Source of the DNA: Deltaproteobacteria bacterium
GTDB lineage: Bacteria; Desulfobacterota; Binatia; UBA9968
Assembly: GCA_016844625.1 (NCBI GenBank)
Contig: JAERMN010000445.1
Span: 1-5,561 of the forward strand
Direction of reading: 5' to 3'
Length of the DNA: 5,561 bases
Part shown: positions 1-5,531 of the stretch, piece by piece
Layout of the letters: each line of letters opens with the position of its first letter
Position numbering within the stretch: position 1 is the stretch's first letter
Made by a program: the position numbers and the translations under genes
Notes under the pieces: generated by a model
Database searches by the model: none
Told to the model about the DNA's origin: nothing
The model's input: the letters and a program-made list of their open reading frames with translations, nothing else

Positions 1-1
1 C

Positions 2-790
2 CAGAAGATCAGCGAGAAAATGAAAGAGGACTTCGGCGCCTACATGGCGAAAATTCTCTTCGAAGTCATCGAACGGGGCCCCACTTCGTCGATGGCGAGT
101 TCCTTGATGGTGACGCCGCCGTTCGTTAACTATACGGGCTTCAAGCAAGTGCAGCATCTGGTCTTTTCCGGCGGCGTTTCCGAGCATGTCTATGACCGCG
201 ATCCGAAAACCTACGGCGACATCGGTCCGGTGCTCGGCCGCAATATGCGCGAGTATTTGAAGAAGTTGCCGAGGGACGTGTTGCGCGAACCGATCGAAGG
301 CATTCGTGCCACCGTCATCGGTGCCGGCGAATACACGATTCAAGCGAGCGGCAACACGAGCTTCGTTTCAAACCTAAAAGTGCTACCGGTGCACGGCCTC
401 AAAGTGATCCAAGCGCCGATTCGCGAGGGCGAGTCGGTCAGCGAGGCGCTCAAGCAGTCGCTCAGAAAATTCGATTTGACCCGCTTCACATCCGGGTTGG
501 CTCTTTCGTTGACGGTGAGCGGCGTGCCGGACTATCAGTCGGTGCGCCGGATTGCCGAGGGCGCGGACGATGCCCAATGTCCGCTATACTTGACCCTCGA
601 TCTCGATATCGCCAAATCGTTGGGCGCGATGCTTAAGGACGAGTTCAAAGTCGCGCGCGATATTATCGCTATCGACGGCATCGAAGTCGGCGATTTAGAT
701 TACATCGACATCGGCGAGTGCTTGGGCATTACCGAGGTTATTCCTGTCACCGTCAAGTCGCTGATGTTCCCGACGGCGGCGAGCGATTGA
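2..790 (+). CDS. eutA: EutA-like ethanolamine ammonia-lyase reactivating factor, C-terminal part (5' end outside window)
   Basis: EutA is a cytoplasmic ATPase of the actin/Hsp70-like superfamily that exchanges damaged cobalamin out of ethanolamine ammonia-lyase (EutBC). The frame is already open at base 2, so the ATG at 20 is internal; about 262 residues are visible of the roughly 470 usual in the family, and the N-terminal nucleotide-binding half is missing because of the window edge. Counting from that ATG, recognisable EutA blocks are FSGGVSE (about 49-55), YGDIGPVLG (65-73), ATVIGAGEYT (97-106), the SGNT turn just after, DYIDIGECLG (about 227-236) and the closing PVTVKSLMF, all in the order found in enterobacterial EutA. 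The stop is TGA at 788. No eutB, eutC or microcompartment shell gene is in view, so the partner enzyme cannot be confirmed. The frame is uninterrupted and looks functional. The family call is strong; the physiological role is inferred. Confidence 0.88.
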   Translation, partial: QKISEKMKEDFGAYMAKILFEVIERGPTSSMASSLMVTPPFVNYTGFKQVQHLVFSGGVSEHVYDRDPKTYGDIGPVLGRNMREYLKKLPRDVLREPIEGIRATVIGAGEYTIQASGNTSFVSNLKVLPVHGLKVIQAPIREGESVSEALKQSLRKFDLTRFTSGLALSLTVSGVPDYQSVRRIAEGADDAQCPLYLTLDLDIAKSLGAMLKDEFKVARDIIAIDGIEVGDLDYIDIGECLGITEVIPVTVKSLMFPTAASD

Positions 791-873
791 TGCGGTCGAG
801 GATTCACTTTCCGTTCCGGTCTTAAGACTTTTTCCCCTCGGGAGACTGTGTCGTAGTGCGGTCAGCCCTACGG

Positions 874-957
874 ATGTCATGCTGAGAGCAGCGAAGCATC
901 TCGCATTTTCAGCCGATTGCGAAGGCGAGATTCTTCGCCTTCGGCTCAGAATGACAT
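874..957. repeat. 84-base imperfect palindrome, REP/MITE-like intergenic repeat
   Basis: The outer arms are ATGTCATGCTGAG at the left and CTCAGAATGACAT at the right, which pair with two mismatches. Inside, GCGAAGCATCTCGC (891-904) pairs with GCGAGATTCTTCGC (924-937) with one mismatch. A transcript could fold into a long hairpin. The 'GTCATTCTGAG...GCGAAGAATCTC' type is, from memory, a dispersed intergenic repeat in many environmental bacterial genomes. It sits in the 237-base gap between the eutA-like gene and the first EamA gene; the rest of that gap (791-873 and 958-1027) shows no convincing promoter or U-tract terminator. Being placed after a gene end it may act as a processing or attenuation hairpin, but no function is shown. 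An open frame starting inside it is an artefact. Confidence 0.7.
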
Positions 958-1027
958 TACGATACGAGAGAACCGAGACCGGCGCGACTACGATTTATCG
1001 GCCTGACTACTTACCTACATCTATCCC

Positions 1028-1888
1028 ATGGCCGAATACTACGCCTTCCAAGCCGCTCTTTGTTTTTCCATTGCTCATGTTCTTATCCGGCGCGGCCTGG
1101 TCGGTTCCAACGCGCTCACCTGTTCACTGATCTCGCTGGCGACCACCGCGGCAATCTTTTGGCTGTTGGTTGTGATTTTGATGCCACTGTCCGCCCTGTG
1201 GACACCGACGATTGGTTACTTCATCGCCGCCGGTATCTTCGCGCCGGCGATCGGCCAGACTTTGGGTTACATCGGCATAGAGCGGATCGGTGTGGCGCGT
1301 TCGACGCCGATCGTCAACTCCGCGCCGATCTTTTCATCGAGCTTCGCAGTGCTGTTTTTGGGCGAAGTGTGGACGGCGCAGAATATTCTCGGCACGCTGT
1401 CGGTGATTATTGGTGTGATCATATTGTCTTCTGGCAAATCCTCCGAGGGCGAGTGGCGTAAGATCGACATTCTATACCCGCTCGTGGGCGCGATCGCCTT
1501 CGGTATCTCGTCAACTCTCCGAAAATCCGGCTTATCGGCGTTGCCTATTCCTTTGTTGGGCGCGGCGGTGACTGTCGGCACGGCGTTTTTCATCATACTG
1601 ATCCTGGTTCATTGGCGCGGCGGCCGGCGGGCTCTCAAGTTCAATCCCGAAAGCACGCGCTGGCTGTTCGGCGCCGCGGCGGTCAATACGGGTGCGATCC
1701 TTTCGGTATTCTCAGCGCTCAACGTCGGCAAACTCGTCCGGGTCGAGCCGTTGATCGCGTCTAACCCGCTATTGACGATTCTTTGGGTTGGGATTTTCCT
1801 GCGTCAAATTGAGCGCATCTCGGCGCGCATTGTGCTCGGCGCGTTGTTTACGGTCATGGGAACGAGTTTGGTGCTGACGGCCAAGTAG
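1028..1888 (+). CDS. EamA/DMT-family transporter, first copy of a tandem pair
   Basis: An integral inner-membrane protein of the drug/metabolite transporter superfamily (EamA type), a group that usually exports or exchanges small metabolites. Its 286 residues fit the usual 280-300. It reads as two homologous halves of about five membrane segments each: the first half covers about residues 5-135, and a charged linker GEWRKID (141-147) precedes the second half at about 148-284. Typical features include APAIGQTLGYIGIERIG (about 72-88), PIVNSAPIF (94-102) late in the first repeat and EPLIASNPLLT (240-250) in the second. The ATG at 1028 is supported because the second copy starts at the equivalent residue, although no good Shine-Dalgarno sequence precedes it. 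Substrate cannot be read from the sequence. The next gene starts nine bases after its TAG stop, so the two are probably one transcript. Confidence 0.85.
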   Translation: MAEYYAFQAALCFSIAHVLIRRGLVGSNALTCSLISLATTAAIFWLLVVILMPLSALWTPTIGYFIAAGIFAPAIGQTLGYIGIERIGVARSTPIVNSAPIFSSSFAVLFLGEVWTAQNILGTLSVIIGVIILSSGKSSEGEWRKIDILYPLVGAIAFGISSTLRKSGLSALPIPLLGAAVTVGTAFFIILILVHWRGGRRALKFNPESTRWLFGAAAVNTGAILSVFSALNVGKLVRVEPLIASNPLLTILWVGIFLRQIERISARIVLGALFTVMGTSLVLTAK

Positions 1889-1897
1889 CGTTTACAG

Positions 1898-2758
1898 ATG
1901 GAGATATATTATTCATTCCAAGCGGCGCTTTGTTTTTCGATCTCACATATTCTCATCCGGCGCGGTTTGGTCGATTCCAACGCCATGACCGGCTCGTTTA
2001 TTTCTTTGTCCATGAGCGCCGTGATCCTGTGGCTCGCCGTGCCGTTTTTCGTGCCGCTCTCGGCGCTGTGGAATCCGGCGGCGCTAATTTTCGTTGTGGC
2101 GGGAATATTCGCTCCCGGCATTGGCCGGACACTGAGTTACGTCGGCATCGAAAAGATCGGCGTCTCTCGTTCGGTGCCCATCGCGAACTCGTCGCCGATC
2201 TTTGCTTCGATCTTCGCGGTGGTTTTTCTCGCCGAAGCTTGGGTATTGCAGAATGTCATCGGCACGCTGCTGGTTATCGGTGGCGTTATCGTTCTCTCGA
2301 TGGCCAAGCCGGCTCAGGGCGAGTGGCGTAAGATCGACGTGATCTATCCGCTCATCGGCGCGCTGGCCTTCGGGGCGTCGACGACGCTACGCAAAGCGGG
2401 CTTGGGTTTCATCAACGCTCCACTGCTCGCGGCGGCGGTGACGGCGGGCTCCGCGGCGATCTTTTCTTTTACCCTGCTGCAAATTCGGGGCGGCAAAAAG
2501 GCGTTCAAGCTCACCCGCCGCAGCGCGGCCTGGCTTTTTCCCGCGGGAGTTTTTAATACCGCCGCGATGCTGTCGGTTTTCTTCGCCTTGAGTCACGGCA
2601 AGGTTGTCATCGTCGAGCCACTCGTGAGCTCGAACCCGGTGACGACGTTACTGCTGACGTCAATATTTCTCCGCGATGTCGAGTCGTTGACTCTGCGCGT
2701 GATTCTCGGCGCCGCTTTGACCGTGACGGGTACGATTCTCCTGGTATTGGTGAAGTAA
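1898..2758 (+). CDS. EamA/DMT-family transporter, second copy of a tandem pair
   Basis: A second inner-membrane EamA-family protein, again 286 residues, aligning with its upstream neighbour end to end without gaps. My hand count gives about 166 identical positions, or 58%. It shares FQAALCFSI near the N-terminus, the RRGLV motif at 21-25, FAPGIGRTL (71-79), the linker GEWRKID and a second-half motif EPLVSSNPVTT. Ten membrane segments are likely, in two inverted five-helix repeats. The ATG follows the preceding stop by nine bases, with no clear ribosome binding site, so translational coupling is plausible. Divergence is highest around 181-210 and in the last 30 residues, where substrate or partner specificity could differ. 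This is an old rather than a recent duplication, and both copies are intact, so both are probably kept by selection. The substrate is unknown. Confidence 0.85.
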   Translation: MEIYYSFQAALCFSISHILIRRGLVDSNAMTGSFISLSMSAVILWLAVPFFVPLSALWNPAALIFVVAGIFAPGIGRTLSYVGIEKIGVSRSVPIANSSPIFASIFAVVFLAEAWVLQNVIGTLLVIGGVIVLSMAKPAQGEWRKIDVIYPLIGALAFGASTTLRKAGLGFINAPLLAAAVTAGSAAIFSFTLLQIRGGKKAFKLTRRSAAWLFPAGVFNTAAMLSVFFALSHGKVVIVEPLVSSNPVTTLLLTSIFLRDVESLTLRVILGAALTVTGTILLVLVK

Positions 2759-2854
2759 TGGCTTCGTCGATCACGTTGTTTGAACGTTAGGTGATGACAT
2801 AAATAAGCGAAAGCGATACAAGCTGAGCAATAAGGTCGAGCAAGCCTTACATCT

Positions 2855-3126
2855 GTGATGAGTGGATGGCAGCATTTGAACGCCGGCGGAGATCCGACGC
2901 GCTACCTTGCGCTCCACCCGCCCGTGCAGTTCCACGGCCCCGCCGAGAAAGTCGAAGACCGCGCCAAGGACCAGATCGAATACAGCAACGCAGATAAATG
3001 GGTGCGCGAAAAGTTTGAAGGGAAGATGGCAAACGGGGGATTACGTCACTGATGCCGCCGCAGGCCTACACCGATCCGAACTTTGAATGGGACTGGAAAC
3101 CGTTTGTCCAACAGAGCCCAAAGTAA
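2855..3126 (+). pseudogene. Cupin-domain protein remnant (C-terminal piece, frameshifted)
   Basis: The frame beginning at GTG 2855 encodes WQHLNAGGDPTRYLALH, which resembles the second cupin motif region of small mononuclear cupins, usually of the form 'WHQHFN.G..PARYLAL'. A charged stretch with KDQIEYSNADK follows. The frame stops at TGA 3050, but the next frame continues from 3052 with MPPQAYTDPNFEWDWKPF to a TAA at 3124, which looks like the natural end of such a protein. One missing base near 3050 (CAC-TGA read as CAC-cTG-A) would join both parts as RHLMPPQAY. Upstream, an in-frame TAA at 2831 closes the frame and I find no first cupin motif, so the N-terminal metal-binding half is gone. 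No plausible ribosome binding site is present. I regard it as a decayed gene; the cupin call rests on a short motif. Bases 2759-2854 hold nothing recognisable. Confidence 0.55.
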
Positions 3127-3238
3127 GCTGTCGCGGTGAAGATTCCGGCGGCTCCTCAGGACTAGAAATTAAAGCCCTGACCCTGTTGCTGACCCAGTTG
3201 AGCTACTCCGGGAATGCCCTGACGGCAATGATAGTAGA

Positions 3239-3313
3239 CCTGGCCCCTTGCGCTTGACCCTGGCGCCAGCAATCGATCGCACGAATGTTTGGTGAAAGCT
3301 GGCAAGGGCCAGG
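3239..3313. repeat. 75-base imperfect inverted repeat (hairpin-forming, REP-like)
   Basis: The left arm CCTGGCCCCTTGC (3239-3251) pairs with the right arm GCAAGGGCCAGG (3302-3313) with a single extra C. The stem continues as GCTT (3252-3255) against AAGC (3296-3299) past a small bulge. The loop contains the perfect palindrome CTGGCGCCAG (3260-3269). It lies in the gene-free stretch 3127-3404 between the cupin remnant and the toxin-antitoxin pair. That stretch also has the direct repeat GCCCTGAC (3174-3181 and 3216-3223) and several GGGTCA-like words on the minus strand. Such motifs recall REP sequences mobilised by IS200-like (RAYT) transposases, but no transposase is present, so that link is conjecture. 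Confidence 0.45.
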
Positions 3314-3376
3314 AAAGAGGCTACGGTCGCCTTGGATTGTAAAAGTGCCGAACGTTATGTAAACTTTTGTGGAAGA

Positions 3377-3388
3377 GATTACGTAATC
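3377..3388. promoter_or_regulatory. Candidate operator palindrome of the toxin-antitoxin pair
   Basis: GATTACGTAATC is a perfect 12-base palindrome ending 16 bases before the antitoxin ATG and directly abutting its ribosome binding region AGGTGAGGG (3389-3397). Ribbon-helix-helix antitoxins bind short palindromes over their own promoters, often with the toxin as co-repressor, so position and symmetry suit an autoregulatory operator. The promoter is less clear: TTGGAT (3332-3337) and TATGTA (3356-3361), 18 bases apart, are a poor match to sigma-70 boxes. Binding is inferred, not shown. Confidence 0.45.
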
Positions 3389-3404
3389 AGGTGAGGGCAA
3401 GATT

Positions 3405-3662
3405 ATGGTGAAGAGCAATAAGATCATCCAAGTACCTATGGAAGAAGAATTGCTAAAACAGATCGACGCCACCGCAGGCGTTGTCGCGGAGAGCCGCTCA
3501 GCATTCATTCGTGAAGCCTGTCAGCAGCGCTTAAAAAGCCTGCATGCCAAAGAGCTCGATCGATTGTACATCGAAGGGTACCAAAGCCATCCAGAGAATC
3601 TCGACTGGGCTCAGAGCTCCGCTACATTGCTTTCCAAACGGCTGCCTAAAGAAAAGTGGTAA
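3405..3662 (+). CDS. Ribbon-helix-helix (CopG/MetJ-type) antitoxin of a MazF-type module
   Basis: A small DNA-binding antitoxin of 85 residues. The N-terminal strand KIIQVPM (6-12), a first helix at about 13-24 and a second helix with SRSAFIREACQQRL (30-43) form a ribbon-helix-helix fold, which dimerises and inserts its strand into the DNA major groove. The acidic, aromatic tail after residue 50, with YQSHPENLDWAQ and the terminal W, is typical of the segment that wraps and neutralises a MazF partner. The start is ATG 3405, with AGGTGAGGG seven bases upstream. The stop is immediately followed by the toxin ATG, so the two are translated together, with the antitoxin first. It probably represses its own operon through the upstream palindrome. 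The fold and role are secure from motif plus context; the exact subfamily is not. Confidence 0.85.
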   Translation: MVKSNKIIQVPMEEELLKQIDATAGVVAESRSAFIREACQQRLKSLHAKELDRLYIEGYQSHPENLDWAQSSATLLSKRLPKEKW

Positions 3663-3977
3663 ATGAAGCGCGGCGAAGTTTGGTGGGTTGATTTGCCGGC
3701 GCCTGCTGGACGGCGCCCCGCGGTGCTCTTAAGCCGCGATGCGGCGTATCGTGTACGCGCCGCGATTACGGTGGCGCCGATCACCCGTACCGTTCGAAAT
3801 ATTCCCGTCGAAGTTGTCTTGGATCGAAGTGACGGCATGCCGGCTCGTTGCGTGGTCAATCTTGACGACATCACCACGTTGCCGAAAGTTCTGATCAAGC
3901 AGCGCATCACGGATCTCTCGACGGAAAAGATCCGGCAAGTCGATGAGGCAATTCGATTTGCTTTGGAACTGGACTAA
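3663..3977 (+). CDS. MazF/PemK-family endoribonuclease toxin
   Basis: A cytoplasmic mRNA interferase of the MazF/PemK (CcdB-like barrel) family: free toxin cleaves RNA at short specific sequences and halts translation. Its 104 residues match the family's 100-120. Visible motifs are the first strand RGEVWWVDL (3-11), the basic GRRPAVLLS (16-24) whose Arg aligns with the catalytic arginine region, APITRTVRN (38-46) with the threonines expected at the active site, a central CVVNLDDI (63-70), and the closing helix with LSTEKIRQVDEAIRFAL (85-101). All key elements are present, so it looks active. ATG directly follows the antitoxin TAA (TAAATG), giving tight coupling and stoichiometric control. The cleavage sequence cannot be predicted. 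The following 95 bases (3978-4072) carry only a weak 6-base inverted repeat before a gene on the opposite strand. Confidence 0.9.
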   Translation: MKRGEVWWVDLPAPAGRRPAVLLSRDAAYRVRAAITVAPITRTVRNIPVEVVLDRSDGMPARCVVNLDDITTLPKVLIKQRITDLSTEKIRQVDEAIRFALELD

Positions 3978-4072
3978 CCAGCATGGCTTTGTGTTCCAAT
4001 CGGATTGCGTTCGTTCAACTAGCAATTCGAAAACAAGCGTAAGGTGTCAATACGACCCGCCGGTGACACAAA

Positions 4073-4362
4073 CTATTTGCCGTCGTCGAGGCTGACGACG
4101 ATGATGGCGTTGGCAATCAGCCAACCGTCGTCGCCCTTCTCATTCAGCACCTGCAATCCGCCGTGGACCACGTTGATGGCTTGGGCACGCCGATGGTGAC
4201 ATCCACCCGCATATCGTCGGCGGTCTTGCCCACAAGACGCGGAAATCCCAAGCTGCTGTGATGAATCGCATCGAACACCGCCCGCTTTGCCGCAGCGGTG
4301 TAATCCAATCCGTGCACATCCACTCCCATTCCCATTTCCGTAACGCACCGTACCATGGCCAT
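4073..4362 (-). pseudogene. Lin0512-family protein gene, broken by internal deletion and frameshift
   Basis: Lin0512 proteins are small conserved proteins of unknown function, normally about 110 residues. Read leftwards from ATG 4362, the first frame gives EMGMGVDVHGLDYTAAAKRA (residues 9-28), DAIHHSSLG and MRVDVTIGVPK (51-61), all family hallmarks. It then runs out of homology and stops after 72 residues. The typical ending INVVHGGLQVLNEKGDD...LIANAIIVVSL appears in another frame, down to a TAG at 4073-4075. The frames meet near 4178-4182: MRVDVTIGVPK would pass directly to AINVVHGG, whereas relatives have roughly 14 more residues between these parts. A deletion of some 40-plus bases with a length not divisible by three explains this. 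The start has a strong ribosome binding site. The SBP-like gene lies upstream on the same strand. A sequencing error alone would not remove the middle residues. Confidence 0.7.
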
Positions 4363-4370
4363 AGCTAGTC

Positions 4371-4376
4371 ACCTCC
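4371..4376 (-). promoter_or_regulatory. Strong Shine-Dalgarno site of the Lin0512 remnant
   Basis: On the minus strand GGAGGT lies eight bases before the ATG at 4362. It fixes that start over the in-frame ATG two codons later and over the longer alternative frame beginning at 4378. Its good preservation suggests the gene decayed recently. Confidence 0.6.
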
Positions 4377-4524
4377 ACCTGCGAGTTCCAGTCGAACCGA
4401 TTCTTTGCCGGCGATCATTAGACAACGGGAGCACTCATCCGTCAAGCTTACTGCTTCGGTTCCAGAAATCACCTGTAACGCCACGCACTTTGCGGCCCCG
4501 GGGAGTTCAGTGTTTTTTCTTAAA

Positions 4525-4575
4525 CGTTTCGAACTGAGCGAAGCGGTTGAACCCTTCGATTAACTCAGGGCAGGC
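4525..4575. repeat. Second intergenic palindromic repeat (REP-like)
   Basis: CTGAGCGAAG (4534-4543) faces CTTCG (4554-4558) plus CTCAG (4564-4568) with a 5-base bulge, forming a hairpin around CGGTTGAACC. The minus-strand reading CCCTGAGTTAATCGAAGGGTT resembles, from memory, the 'CCTGAGC..GTCGAAGGG' repeat scattered between genes of many environmental bacteria. It differs from the palindrome at 874-957. The surrounding gap 4379-4625 between the Lin0512 remnant and the SBP-like gene otherwise shows no gene; a T-run at 4510-4518 is not preceded by a convincing stem. Confidence 0.5.
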
Positions 4576-4601
4576 TATTTGGAACGACTTGAACCAAGCC
4601 C

Positions 4602-4625
4602 CAGCGCCCGCTCGGAGCCGCGCTG
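4602..4625 (-). other. GC-rich stem-loop directly after the SBP-like gene
   Basis: CAGCGC (4602-4607) pairs perfectly with GCGCTG (4620-4625), with a smaller GCT/AGC stem inside the loop. It abuts the stop codon of the minus-strand gene, so it could slow polymerase or protect the 3' end. No uridine tract follows on the minus strand, so it is not a canonical intrinsic terminator. Confidence 0.3.
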
Positions 4626-5531
4626 CTACACGTTCAGGTTGACGAGATCGGTGGCGCAGGGAGCGGTCTCGAGGAAATCCCAGCTCTTCATCCATTCGTA
4701 GGTGCGTTGGAGTTCATCGGCCGGGATTGGCGCCGGATCGACCAGATAGAGGCGGCTCTCGCGCAGATCGTCGATGGTGAGCTGATTGATCTGCGGATCG
4801 CGATCGCGATAGTAGTCGATGAAGTAGTGCATATAGGCGCGCTTGTTCGCCATGATACGCCGGACGGCCTCGCGCACCGCACGGTTGAAGGCGGCGTAAG
4901 TTTCGCCATCGACACGATCGGACGCCACGTCGGTGCCGTGGTGGAAAGCCGAGATGACGACACGACAGCCCATTTTCTCAGCCAACGAAATATACGGTTC
5001 GGTCAGGGTCGTCGCTTCGATGGTCTTATCCATGAGCATCTTGAAGCGGTAATTGGAGCCGTTCGGCACCCGGCCGAGCTTGATCAGCTCGCGCGGCACG
5101 AAGCCCTCCAGCATCTGCAGGCAGAGATAGTGCGTGCCGCTATAAAAGGGGACGCCGATCTGCACGTTGGCGAATTGCTGAGGCACCTGCACTGGCGAAT
5201 CTGCGCGGACGATGATCCCGGCAAAATTCACCATGGAACGACGGCCAACCTGCCGGCTGCCGACCTTGGAGGTTTCAACGCGCGAGAAATTGCCCCATTC
5301 GCAAGCGTTGTAGAGGTCAGCCTGGCCTGATTCCATCATGCGGCCGTGGCTCGTGTAGCGCGAGGCGTCCTTATGATCCGTGATGTGCAGCTGCGGGCTT
5401 TTGTCGAGGCCCTTCTCACGGTCCAGCCATTCGATCTGGATGCCTTCCTTCTCGAACAGTCCCTCGTCATAGGCCACGAGCTCGGCCAAGCCTTGAAACG
5501 GCGCCGTGGTTTCCAATCGTAGTGTCTTCAT
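4626..5531 (-). CDS. NMT1/SsuA-like substrate-binding protein, no visible signal peptide
   Basis: A 301-residue protein resembling periplasmic binding proteins of the NMT1/THI5/SsuA group, which deliver pyrimidine precursors, sulfonates or related small molecules to ABC importers. Visible signs are the opening strand with AELVAYDEGLFEKEGIQIEW (16-35), typical of 'AxxxGLFxKxGIxVE' in this group; MESGQADLYNACEW (66-79); a two-domain crossover around 110-130 with IGVPFYSGTHYL (125-136); and IEATTLTEPYISLAEKMGC (171-189), the 'TEPY...AEK.G' hallmark. The ATG at 5531 has GGAGAGGA four bases upstream, so this start is well supported. The protein opens with MKTLRLETTAPFQG and has no hydrophobic leader, and the open frame upstream to the window edge encodes none either. 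It therefore may act in the cytoplasm or as an enzyme-like relative such as THI5. No permease or ATPase gene is in view; the ligand is unknown. The stop is TAG at 4626-4628. Confidence 0.75.
   Translation of the reverse strand: MKTLRLETTAPFQGLAELVAYDEGLFEKEGIQIEWLDREKGLDKSPQLHITDHKDASRYTSHGRMMESGQADLYNACEWGNFSRVETSKVGSRQVGRRSMVNFAGIIVRADSPVQVPQQFANVQIGVPFYSGTHYLCLQMLEGFVPRELIKLGRVPNGSNYRFKMLMDKTIEATTLTEPYISLAEKMGCRVVISAFHHGTDVASDRVDGETYAAFNRAVREAVRRIMANKRAYMHYFIDYYRDRDPQINQLTIDDLRESRLYLVDPAPIPADELQRTYEWMKSWDFLETAPCATDLVNLNV

Noticed and set aside
819..833. GTCTTAAGAC followed by TTTTT after the eutA-like gene, as a possible terminator
   Set aside because: The palindrome leaves only about three AT-rich pairs around a four-base loop, too weak for an intrinsic terminator.
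879..1130. Open frame of 83 codons across the palindrome and the first EamA start
   Set aside because: It begins inside the intergenic repeat and overlaps the EamA gene in another frame, with no homology that I recognise.
1060..2331. Two alternate-frame open frames of exactly 133 codons at the same offset inside both EamA genes (1060-1461 and 1930-2331), both starting with TTG and ending in GRVA
   Set aside because: Start and stop coincide because the two genes are duplicates sharing those codons; in between the translations are Arg/Asp-rich and poorly similar, as expected of an unselected shadow frame.
3171..3217. Minus-strand TCCCGGAGTAGCTCAACTGG, resembling the 5' end of a tRNA
   Set aside because: No GAGC closes the D-stem, and no anticodon arm, T-arm or matching acceptor strand follows, so it is not a tRNA gene; a tiny tRNA-derived scar cannot be excluded.
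4044..4069. GTGTCA/TGACAC inverted repeat between the convergent toxin and Lin0512 genes as a bidirectional terminator
   Set aside because: Only six pairs with a 14-base loop and no flanking T-runs.
4496..4518. CCCCGGGG followed by a T-run as a terminator on the + strand
   Set aside because: The palindrome has no loop and there is no + strand gene ending just before it.
4707..5330. 207-codon open frame on the + strand opposite the SBP-like gene
   Set aside because: It is antisense to a gene with clear family motifs and a good ribosome binding site; its composition is that of a mirror frame in GC-rich DNA.
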